This document shows, in pieces, positions 7,349 to 12,558 of a stretch of DNA of 12,558 nt (positions are counted from its first letter, which is position 1; each line of letters starts with the position of its first letter). The position numbers and the translations under genes are program-made. The stretch is from JBKPRX01 sp046734795. Lineage in GTDB: Bacteria > Actinomycetota > Thermoleophilia > Gaiellales > Gaiellaceae. The notes beneath the pieces were generated by a model. The model saw only the letters and a list, made by a program, of their open reading frames with translations, made no database searches and was not told the DNA's origin. Location: contig JBKPRX010000087.1 in NCBI GenBank assembly GCA_046734795.1, positions 1 through 12,558 of the forward strand. The letters are read 5' to 3'.

Positions 7349-8653
7349 CTAGCCCTGCAGCTTGTACTTCTTCTCCCAGACGCGCGTCTGGGCGATCGAC
7401 TTGTCGACTGCCTGAATCGCGAAGCAGTGTTGCTTGACGACGACGTCGCCCTTCTTGTAGTCGACGATGATGTTCCAGTTGTTCGGGATGTGGTACGCGA
7501 GATTGCCGACGTAGAACGGCTTGCAGAGGATGTCGGTCTTCTGGTTCTTCAGTCCGATCACGGCTCGGTTGTACGACTTCGCAGTGATCGGTCCCTTGAT
7601 GCTGAGCAGTGCGTTCGTCGCGAACTTGCCGACGAGGAAGCCCATCTGCGCAAACGCCTGCGGAGCGATCTTCGGCGCGTACTGCTTCAGCACCTGGAAC
7701 ATGAGGGCCGAGTCGGGCCCGACTCCCGGGTCGACGTTGGAGAACTCGTTGTCGATCCAGAGGTGACCGTCGAACGCCGGCGAGAACTGGCTCGACATGA
7801 ACGTGTTCGCGATCGGGGTCGACGAACCCCACCTGACCTTCTCGACGATGCCCTGCGCCTGTGCCGCCTTCATGAAGGCGGGTGCGGTGTCCGGCGTGAA
7901 GTCGAGGAGGATGCCGCCTCCGTCGCCCGCGAACTGGTACATCTGGATCAGCTGCGAGGTCGCGTCGGTCACCGGAAGGTGCGTCGGGAAGATCTTGACC
8001 GGGATGCCGGCCTTCTTCGCGACGAGCGCCGGGCCGCCGTCCGCATACGCAGAAATCGTGTCCGGCGAAGCGATCGCGAGCTTCTTGATGCCCGCCTTCA
8101 CGAGCGCCTGCGCGGCGCCGACGTTCGAGTAGCGCGGACCCGCGTTGACCTCGGCGAACGACGGGGTGCTGTAGCACTCCGCCTGCACGCCGGCGCCGAT
8201 GACGACGAAGCCCTTGCTCTTGTAGTACTTCCAGTTCGTCCCGCACTCGGCGAAGCTCGTGTTCCCTGCCACACCGACGACCTTGTCCTTCTCGATCAGC
8301 TTCCGCGCCAGCGCAGCCTCCTGCGCCGGGTTCAGCTGCTCGGTGTAGAGGGTGTACTTGATCGGCCGGCCGTGAATGCCGCCGTTGTCGTTGACGCAGT
8401 CGAAGTACGCCTTCGCCGTCTTCCCGATCGTCGTGAAGTCGACGCCGGGGATGAGCATGTCGATGCCGCCGAGCTTGACCGGGGCTCCGTGCGCCTTCTT
8501 GCCGTTCCCGAGACCGCAGACGCTCTTCGTCGCGGACGCCGATCCCTCGCCAACCTTGGTCGCCTGGCGAGCACCCGAGCTCGCGCTGGCGACGGTCGCC
8601 GCGACGACGGCGGCGGCCAGCGCAACTGCCGCAATTGCCCTCCGTAGACTCAT
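7349..8653 (-). CDS. ABC transporter substrate-binding protein (Liv/HAAT family)
   Basis: A 434-residue secreted solute-binding protein, first gene of the importer operon. The N-terminus has two arginines, a hydrophobic core rich in Ala and Val (about 6-23) and a plausible Sec cleavage region near ASASSGA (22-28). No lipobox cysteine is present; the first Cys is residue 46. The mature part has the type-1 periplasmic-binding fold pattern: a first strand IDMLIPG (64-70), AYFDCVNDNGGIHGRPI (82-98) and TEQLNPAQEAALARKLI (104-120), typical of leucine-binding-protein relatives. Six cysteines (46, 86, 137, 160, 377, 410) could form three disulfides. The ATG at 8653 has GGAGG five bases upstream. The pocket residues do not let me name the ligand; an aromatic compound is suggested only by the neighbouring genes. 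Confidence 0.93.
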   Translation of the reverse strand: MSLRRAIAAVALAAAVVAATVASASSGARQATKVGEGSASATKSVCGLGNGKKAHGAPVKLGGIDMLIPGVDFTTIGKTAKAYFDCVNDNGGIHGRPIKYTLYTEQLNPAQEAALARKLIEKDKVVGVAGNTSFAECGTNWKYYKSKGFVVIGAGVQAECYSTPSFAEVNAGPRYSNVGAAQALVKAGIKKLAIASPDTISAYADGGPALVAKKAGIPVKIFPTHLPVTDATSQLIQMYQFAGDGGGILLDFTPDTAPAFMKAAQAQGIVEKVRWGSSTPIANTFMSSQFSPAFDGHLWIDNEFSNVDPGVGPDSALMFQVLKQYAPKIAPQAFAQMGFLVGKFATNALLSIKGPITAKSYNRAVIGLKNQKTDILCKPFYVGNLAYHIPNNWNIIVDYKKGDVVVKQHCFAIQAVDKSIAQTRVWEKKYKLQG

Positions 8654-8658
8654 CCGTT

Positions 8659-8663
8659 CCTCC
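8659..8663 (-). promoter_or_regulatory. Ribosome binding site of the binding-protein gene
   Basis: The minus strand reads GGAGG within AAGGGAGGAACGG, five bases before the ATG at 8653. It is a strong site, as expected for the most abundant component of an ABC importer. Confidence 0.85.
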
Positions 8664-8693
8664 CTTTCTCGTCCATTTCGTGGCGTTTTCTTG

Positions 8694-8720
8694 CGATTGC
8701 GTCGATTGATGGGCCGATTG
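8694..8720. repeat. Three direct copies of CGATTG
   Basis: CGATTG occurs at 8694-8699, 8703-8708 and 8715-8720 on the plus strand (CAATCG on the minus strand), with start-to-start spacings of 9 and 12 bases. The copies lie about 40-67 bases upstream of the binding-protein start codon, between the likely promoter zone and the ribosome site. They could be a regulator binding site or chance; six-base repeats this close together are suggestive but not proof. Confidence 0.4.
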
Positions 8721-8850
8721 CTGGGCTGGGCGAATGATCTGTGCCGAAGAAGACGCGCGGTTCCGGCCGCCCCGGGAGGAGCCGGCGTCGAAGCACGGTG
8801 TGAGGGCGCGAATTATCGAATGCGCGGCGCGCGATTACTAGACCCATGTT

Positions 8851-8861
8851 CCGATAGTCGG
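8851..8861. promoter_or_regulatory. Small inverted repeat CCGA-TAG-TCGG
   Basis: An 11-base dyad with perfect four-base arms and a three-base centre lies about 200 bases upstream of the binding-protein start and 35-45 bases upstream of the GATAAT hexamer. It is too short to be a terminator and could be a half-decent operator or chance. Extending outward gives one mismatch and then one further pair. Confidence 0.25.
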
Positions 8862-8898
8862 GATTCCGAGCGCCGAGCGTTCGCCGCAACCTCATCTC

Positions 8899-9759
8899 TC
8901 AGAAGACGATCGTTCGGTTGCCGTGGACGATCACCCGGTCCTCGAGGTGCCACGCGACCGCGCGCGCGAGCACGAGCCGCTCGATCTCGCGTCCCGCCCG
9001 CTCGAGCGATTCGGGGTCGTGGCGATGGATGACGCGAACGACGTCCTGCTCGATGATCGGCCCCTCGTCGAGTTCCGCGGTCGCGTAGTGCGCCGTCGCG
9101 CCGATGAGCTTCACGCCGCGCTCGTACGCGCGGGTATACGGATCGGCGCCGACGAAGGCCGGAAGAAAGGAGTGGTGAATGTTGATCATCGGTGCGCCGA
9201 TCCGCTCCAGGAACTCCGGCGAGAACACCTGCATGTAGCGCGCGAGCACGACGAGGTCGACGCGTCCGGAGAGGAGCTCGAGCTCGCTCCGCTCCGCCTC
9301 GGCCTTGGTCGCCGGACTGATCGGCACGTGGTGGAAGGGCACGTGGAACCGCTCGACTTCCTCGGCGAGATCGGGATGGTTCGAAACGACGCCGACGACG
9401 TCCATCTCGAGCTCGTCGCGCCGCCACCGCCAGAGCAAGTCGACGAGACAGTGGTCGTAGTGCGACACGAACAGCGCGACCCGCTTGCGTTCGCTCGCAG
9501 CACTCATGCGCCAGCGCAACTCGAACTTCGACGCCACGGCCGCGAAGCGCTCCTCGAGCTCGGCGCGGCGGTCGGCGAACCCGTCGAGGTGGAACACCAT
9601 CCGGAGGAAGAACGTGCCGCCCTCGGGGTTCGTCGAGTGCTGGTCCGACGTGACGATGTTCGCGCCGGCCTCGGCGAGGCACGTCGCCACGGCCGCGACG
9701 ATCCCGTGTCGGTCGGGGCACGAGACGACGAGGCGCGCGAGGTTGCGATCAGCGCTCAC
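8899..9759 (-). CDS. purU: Formyltetrahydrofolate deformylase PurU
   Basis: A 286-residue enzyme that hydrolyses 10-formyl-tetrahydrofolate to formate and tetrahydrofolate, close to the roughly 280 residues of known PurU. An N-terminal ACT domain (about 7-85, with SCPDRHGIVAAVA at 13-25) precedes the formyltransferase-fold domain. Catalytic residues are visible as Asn193 and His195 in NIHHSFLPAF and Asp231 in LDEGPII. The ACT domain and the HHSFLPAF form distinguish it from the purine enzyme PurN. The GTG start at 9759 is chosen because it overlaps the upstream ORF's stop as GTGA and places the ACT domain at the N-terminus; a longer ORF upstream adds only an Arg/Pro-rich shadow. Lying last in a ring-cleavage operon, it probably recycles tetrahydrofolate loaded with one-carbon units, for example from O-demethylation of methoxyaromatics; that role is inferred. 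Confidence 0.95.
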   Translation of the reverse strand: MSADRNLARLVVSCPDRHGIVAAVATCLAEAGANIVTSDQHSTNPEGGTFFLRMVFHLDGFADRRAELEERFAAVASKFELRWRMSAASERKRVALFVSHYDHCLVDLLWRWRRDELEMDVVGVVSNHPDLAEEVERFHVPFHHVPISPATKAEAERSELELLSGRVDLVVLARYMQVFSPEFLERIGAPMINIHHSFLPAFVGADPYTRAYERGVKLIGATAHYATAELDEGPIIEQDVVRVIHRHDPESLERAGREIERLVLARAVAWHLEDRVIVHGNRTIVF

Positions 9760-10010
9760 GGCGCGTCCGCTCCGTGGAGGTCTCGGCCGAAGAACGCGTT
9801 CGACCATGCGCCGGTGCGATCGAGCGCGCTGTTCTTGATCACGACCGGACCGTCGAGCATCGTCTCCTCCTCGCCGTAGCGCTTCAGCCGCTCGTAGGCC
9901 TGCGAGGCCCGTTGCGCTGGTTCTTCGAAGAAGTAGAACTCATCCGGGAACGGGAAGTTGGCAGCGCGGCCGCATCGAGGTCGAAGGCAGGCGCCGCAAG
10001 CCCGATTCAG
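9756..10010 (-). CDS. Unrecognised small ORF between dioxygenase and purU, start uncertain
   Basis: I do not recognise this protein. The frame ending at 9756 shares a GTGA junction with purU and shows good coding character from about 9955 down: it reads FPFPDEFYFFEEPAQRAS, then YERLKRYGEEE, then VVIKNSALDRTGAWSN, with strong G/C third positions. It has no ATG, GTG or TTG near its 5' end. The only in-frame candidate is CTG at 10010-10008, which overlaps the dioxygenase stop (CTGA) and would give 84 residues with Cys5, Cys8 and Cys13, but lacks a Shine-Dalgarno sequence. An internal ATG gives just 34 residues. Alternatively the true N-terminus is in the dioxygenase frame, where the bases after that stop read GLAAPAFDLDAAAL, and a one-base frameshift near 9960-9970 joins the two. 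It does not look like LigA. It may be an accessory protein of the dioxygenase. Confidence 0.5.
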   Translation of the reverse strand: MNRACGACLRPRCGRAANFPFPDEFYFFEEPAQRASQAYERLKRYGEEETMLDGPVVIKNSALDRTGAWSNAFFGRDLHGADAP

Positions 10011-11011
10011 CGCCAGAGCATGAAGGCGAGGCCGACGCCGGTGCCGGCGACCGAGCGGTAGACGGGCAGGTACTCGTCCCAGGCGACTGCGAGCCCGGCC
10101 GCGGCGGCCGCGACCGCGATCCAGTTCCGGATCTCGGAGCTGCCGCCGTTCAGGAGCTCGGGCGCGAGCCCTCGGAGCGTCGTCTCGTCGCGGGCGCGAC
10201 ACGCGGCGATCACGCGCCGGTCGAGCTCCTCGTCGGTCGAGAAATGGCTCAGGCCACCAGAAGCGACGAGCACGACGCGCAACTGCGCTGGGTACGCGTC
10301 GATCGCGGCGCGCAGCGCGAGCCCGAGGTCCCAGCACCGCGCGACCGGCACCTGGTTCGGCGCGAAGTAGCCGTTCAGGTAGACGGGCACGAGCGGCACC
10401 GACCCCGGCTCCATCAGCATCGTCTCGACGACGCCGAATGCGTGCCCGACGCCGGCCTGCTCGGGGTCGCGCACCTCCCCGAGTGCGGTGACGTCGAACC
10501 CGCGCTCGATCAGCGTCTGGATCAGGTGCAGCGCGAGCGGCTGGTGCGCCGGGAACACGTGCCCGGTTCCCATCGCGTAGCCGTGCATCATCGGCGAGAT
10601 GTCACCGAGGATCTCCTCGTACGAAGCGAAGCGGAGTCGCTTCGCCATTCGCAGCTCCTCGCCGTAGAACACGGCGAGCGCGGGCATGCAGTCGAGATCG
10701 TGCAGCTCGAGCTGGTCGTCGCCGACGACGACGAACGCGTCCGGCGCCAGCTCGGTCACATCCTCCTTCAGCCGGTCGAGCGCCGCGCGCGTCGCCTGCG
10801 CCTGCTCGCTCAGATGCGCGAGCGACGCGCGCTCGGCGTAGCGGTCGCCGCTCGCCTCTTCCAGCTCGGCGAACGTGACGGGATTCCCGGCGCGGTCGCG
10901 CAGGTACGGATTCGTCCGGTCGACCTGCGCGTGGCGCTGCCAGAGCTCTGCATCGTCGGTCGTGATCAGCGAGCTGTGCGACATGCCGACGGCGCCGACG
11001 AGCTGCGCCAT
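10007..11011 (-). CDS. LigB-type class III extradiol ring-cleavage dioxygenase
   Basis: A 334-residue protein of the LigB family (catalytic subunit of protocatechuate 4,5-dioxygenase and relatives), which open catechol-type rings with Fe(II) and O2. His12 in GMSHSS is the expected first metal ligand. His256 in SGGLSHF matches the catalytic base, and Glu293 in GGSSEIRNW the metal-binding Glu. The second ligand of LigB, His61, appears replaced: the aligned segment reads GDDQLELHDLD (97-107), with Gln at the His position. About 40 extra residues lie between His12 and this segment, so the protein is longer than the roughly 300 residues of LigB. The ATG at 11011 shares a base with the upstream stop (TGATG) and starts the family domain at once; the longer in-frame extension is rejected. 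No LigA alpha subunit is present. The substrate could be protocatechuate, gallate or a related catechol. Confidence 0.88.
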   Translation of the reverse strand: MAQLVGAVGMSHSSLITTDDAELWQRHAQVDRTNPYLRDRAGNPVTFAELEEASGDRYAERASLAHLSEQAQATRAALDRLKEDVTELAPDAFVVVGDDQLELHDLDCMPALAVFYGEELRMAKRLRFASYEEILGDISPMMHGYAMGTGHVFPAHQPLALHLIQTLIERGFDVTALGEVRDPEQAGVGHAFGVVETMLMEPGSVPLVPVYLNGYFAPNQVPVARCWDLGLALRAAIDAYPAQLRVVLVASGGLSHFSTDEELDRRVIAACRARDETTLRGLAPELLNGGSSEIRNWIAVAAAAAGLAVAWDEYLPVYRSVAGTGVGLAFMLWR

Positions 11012-11292
11012 CAGCGTTCGAGTTCTTGCGGGTGCGTCGCAAGCGGCTCGACGCGCACGTCCGTGTAGCGCCACATCGGCAGCGACGCGAGCGCGTCATG
11101 GAGCGCCGTCGCATCGGCAGCTTCGTAGAGCGCGACCGTGGCCCAGCGGCCGGGTACGCGCCAGAGCCGCTTCAGGATGCCGGCGGCGCGCAGCTCCTCT
11201 GCGCGCTCGCGCTCGGCCGTCCGCAGTTCGGCGACACGCTCGGCCGCGGTATCCGGTGGGAGCAGGTTCTGTGTGTAGACGAGGAACTCCAC
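11011..11292 (-). CDS. Muconolactone delta-isomerase (CatC)-family protein
   Basis: A 93-residue protein matching the compact muconolactone isomerase family (CatC about 96 residues). Shared features run the full length: an N-terminal strand EFLVYTQNLLPPD (2-14), a helix AELRTAERERAEELRAAG (21-38), LWRVPGRWATVALYE (43-57), LHDALASLPMW (64-74) and a C-terminal strand ending ATHP. CatC converts muconolactone to 3-oxoadipate enol-lactone in the ortho-cleavage pathway, but this gene sits beside a meta-cleavage dioxygenase. Differences from CatC, such as Arg in place of the His before LWR, suggest another substrate. The GTG start at 11292 has AGGA seven bases upstream and lies nine bases after the hydrolase stop. 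It may isomerise a lactone or unsaturated ring-cleavage product; this is inference. Confidence 0.85.
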   Translation of the reverse strand: MEFLVYTQNLLPPDTAAERVAELRTAERERAEELRAAGILKRLWRVPGRWATVALYEAADATALHDALASLPMWRYTDVRVEPLATHPQELER

Positions 11293-11301
11293 GCGCCGAT
11301 C

Positions 11302-12000
11302 CTACGGCGAAGCCAGCTCGAGGAGAACCTCCGCGAGCTCGCGCGGGTGCGTGACCATCGCCTCGTGCCCGCACGCGAGCTCGCGCACCGGCAGTTCGCG
11401 TTCCTCCGCGCGGCGGCGTTGCGCCTGGAACACGCGCGCCCAGTCGACGCACTCGACGAACGCGCCGCGGGCGTGCACGGGCAGCGCCACGGGCTCGGTG
11501 TAGGTGCGCCACGGATGCGGGACGAGCCGCGGTTCGAGCCAGGCCACGTCGTCCGGGTCGGTGATGCCGAGCCGGTCGAGCGGTCGCGGCGGAATCAGCC
11601 AGCCGAAGCCGTGTTCCTCCACGGAGGTGCGGTAGTGGTGCGCGACCTCGGCAGGCAGGAGCTCGATCGCGCGCTCGCCGTCCTCCGGCACGAACGCGTC
11701 GAGGTGGACGACGAGCCGCACGCGCTCCGGCCGAGCGGCGGCAGCACCCGCGACGACCATGCCTGCGTAGCTATGACCAACGAGCACGACGTCCTCGAGC
11801 CCCTCCACGTCGAGCAGCGCCACCACGTCCTCGACGTGCATTGCGAGGCCGACGTGTGGCGAAAGCAGATGCGCGCGTTCGCCGAGCCCGGTGAGCGTGG
11901 GCGTGAAAACGTCGTGCCCTGCCTGGCGCAGGAACGGCTCCACGCGCCGCCAGCACCAGCCGCCGTGCCACGCCCCATGCACGAGGAGGAACGCCGTCAT
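11302..12000 (-). CDS. Alpha/beta hydrolase (esterase/hydroxynitrile lyase-like subfamily)
   Basis: A 232-residue single-domain alpha/beta hydrolase of the small plant methylesterase/hydroxynitrile-lyase-like type. The oxyanion region is LVHGAWHGGWCW (6-17), the nucleophile elbow GHSYAG (75-80) with Ser77, and the general base His212 (CGHEAMVTHP). The acid is probably Asp186 in the FVECVDW segment. A short cap lies between about 105 and 170. There is no signal peptide. The ATG at 12000 overlaps the aldolase-family stop as ATGA, so translation is coupled. In this operon it could release an aromatic acid from an ester, or hydrolyse a lactone or ring-cleavage product; many family members have such roles, but nothing in the sequence decides between them. 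Confidence 0.88.
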   Translation of the reverse strand: MTAFLLVHGAWHGGWCWRRVEPFLRQAGHDVFTPTLTGLGERAHLLSPHVGLAMHVEDVVALLDVEGLEDVVLVGHSYAGMVVAGAAAARPERVRLVVHLDAFVPEDGERAIELLPAEVAHHYRTSVEEHGFGWLIPPRPLDRLGITDPDDVAWLEPRLVPHPWRTYTEPVALPVHARGAFVECVDWARVFQAQRRRAEERELPVRELACGHEAMVTHPRELAEVLLELASP

Positions 12001-12558
12001 GGCGTCGCGTCTTCGACCTTCGCCCGCAAGCCGTCGAGGTCGTACGACAGCGCCCCCGCCGCAAGTTGCGCGCGCTTGACGCGCTCTGCTTCAGCCCGCG
12101 CACGCGCCTTCTCGAGCGCCTCGTCGACGCGCGCCGCCGGAACGACTGCGGCGCCGTCTCCGTCGAGGATGACGACGTCGTTCGGAGCGATCGTCGAGCC
12201 GCCGACGACGACAGGCTCGTCGATCGCGCCGACGCTGTCCTTCGTCGCGCCGCGGATGGAGACCCAACGCGCCCAGATCGGCAGCCCGAGTTGCCGAAGC
12301 TCGTCGACGTCACGCACGGCTGCGTCGACGAGAATCGCCGCTGCGCCGCGCGCCTTCGCCTGCGTCGCGAGCAGCTCGCCGACGAGCGCGAACGGCTGCG
12401 GTTCCGTCAACGTCAGGACGAGCACGTCGCCCGGCCGCGTCCGGTCGAGCGCCGCGTGCACCATCAGGTTGTCGCCGGCGCCGCAGCGCACAGTCCGTGC
12501 CGGCCCCGCCGCACGCGAGTCCGGGATGATGCGCACGAGCGGCAAATCGATAAGCCCG
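11997..12558 (-). CDS. RraA / HMG-CHA aldolase-family protein (5' partial)
   Basis: A 186-residue C-terminal part of an RraA-like protein; the frame stays open through the right edge. The first in-frame start-like codon inside the window, TTG at 12545, is not credible as the start because the preceding codons (Gly-Leu-Ile-Asp) continue the family sequence. Family motifs in order are GDNLMVHAAL, PGDVLVL, GELLATQAKARG, DAAVRDVDEL and DGDGAAVVP. The Arg-Asp pair in VRDVDEL matches the pyruvate-binding Arg and metal-binding Asp of 4-hydroxy-4-methyl-2-oxoglutarate/4-carboxy-4-hydroxy-2-oxoadipate aldolases, which finish the protocatechuate 4,5-cleavage and gallate pathways by releasing pyruvate. 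RraA, the RNase E regulator, shares the fold, but the catabolic context and conserved catalytic residues favour an aldolase. A C-terminal helix of about 40 residues rich in Arg and Ala extends past the core. Confidence 0.88.
   Translation of the reverse strand, partial: GLIDLPLVRIIPDSRAAGPARTVRCGAGDNLMVHAALDRTRPGDVLVLTLTEPQPFALVGELLATQAKARGAAAILVDAAVRDVDELRQLGLPIWARWVSIRGATKDSVGAIDEPVVVGGSTIAPNDVVILDGDGAAVVPAARVDEALEKARARAEAERVKRAQLAAGALSYDLDGLRAKVEDATP

Larger units (their letters stand above)
8654..8898 (-). promoter_or_regulatory. Gene-free gap, probable promoter region of the importer/oxidoreductase operon
   Basis: This 245-base stretch between purU and the binding-protein gene is the only long non-coding interval in the window, and it is visibly richer in A/T than the genes. 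All other neighbours overlap or lie within 34 bases, so the left block's promoter is most likely here. A GATAAT hexamer on the minus strand (8812-8817) is a possible -10 element, but I see no good TTGACA-like element at the right distance. There is also a small dyad (8851-8861) and the CGATTG repeats. No convincing hairpin plus T-run terminator for purU was found, so read-through from the right block is possible. Confidence 0.5.

Noticed and set aside
7427..8647. A 406-codon open frame on the plus strand opposite the binding-protein gene.
   Set aside because: Its low-complexity Arg/Asp/Val/Leu composition is typical of a shadow frame; the minus strand encodes a clear binding protein with a signal peptide.
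8821..8840. A GC-rich stretch after purU considered as a rho-independent terminator.
   Set aside because: The GCGC runs do not form a clean stem of useful length and no T-run follows on the minus strand.
8650..8895. A possible 81-residue gene on the minus strand filling the gap between purU and the binding protein, ending in an ATGA overlap.
   Set aside because: It is Arg/Pro-rich with weak third-position G/C bias compared with real neighbours, has no recognisable motifs, starts almost at the purU stop with no ribosome site, and covers the only plausible promoter region.
11012..11074. A 21-residue N-terminal extension of the LigB-type dioxygenase.
   Set aside because: It lies inside the CatC-like gene and is Arg/Ala-rich; the ATG at 11011 begins directly with the family sequence and forms a TGATG junction.
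12543..12545. TTG as the start codon of the aldolase-family gene.
   Set aside because: In-frame codons upstream (Gly-Leu-Ile-Asp) continue the family sequence to the window edge and no ribosome site is present; the gene is simply cut by the window.
1..12558. CRISPR arrays, tRNA or rRNA genes, insertion sequences, attachment sites.
   Set aside because: No regularly spaced repeats, tRNA-like cloverleaf sequence, transposase motifs or terminal inverted repeats were seen; nearly all of the window is occupied by catabolic and transport genes of uniform composition.

Overview
The window is a very GC-rich stretch of bacterial chromosome in which every convincing gene lies on the minus strand, so transcription runs from the right edge to the left. 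Strong G/C bias at third codon positions, AGGAGG-type ribosome sites, GTG starts and dense stop/start overlaps suggest a high-GC soil bacterium. Actinomycetota, perhaps Thermoleophilia-like, is my best guess, but that is inference; there is no rRNA or other marker gene here. Both end genes run off the window.

Right block (12558 to 8899), in transcription order: an RraA/HMG-CHA aldolase-family protein (5' end outside), an alpha/beta hydrolase, a muconolactone-isomerase-family protein, a LigB-type extradiol dioxygenase, an unrecognised small ORF and the formyltetrahydrofolate deformylase PurU. Most junctions overlap or nearly touch. This looks like an aromatic ring-cleavage operon: the dioxygenase opens a dihydroxy- or trihydroxy-aromatic ring, the hydrolase and isomerase-like proteins may process the product or release the substrate, and the aldolase splits the end product into pyruvate and a second acid. 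PurU suggests one-carbon units are handled at the same time, as expected if methoxylated (lignin-type) aromatics are demethylated onto tetrahydrofolate.

A 245-base gene-free gap (8654-8898) follows. It is the only substantial non-coding stretch and the likely promoter region of the left block. It holds three copies of CGATTG and a small dyad.

Left block (8653 to 1), in transcription order: a secreted periplasmic-binding-type protein, two permeases (LivH, LivM) and two ATPases (LivG, LivF) forming a complete branched-chain-amino-acid-type ABC importer. These are followed without a break by a gluconate-2-dehydrogenase-subunit-3-like protein, a GMC flavoprotein with a ferredoxin-like cysteine motif, a zinc alcohol dehydrogenase, and a vanillyl-alcohol-oxidase/4-cresol-dehydrogenase-family flavoprotein (3' end outside).

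My reading is that an importer for an aromatic or phenylpropanoid compound is co-expressed with three side-chain oxidoreductases, next to a ring-cleavage operon with a one-carbon enzyme. The families are well supported; the substrate and the route are inference. The most unusual parts are the two-subunit GMC dehydrogenase with no visible export signal, the dioxygenase with an apparently altered metal-ligand position and no LigA partner, and the small ORF with no normal start codon.
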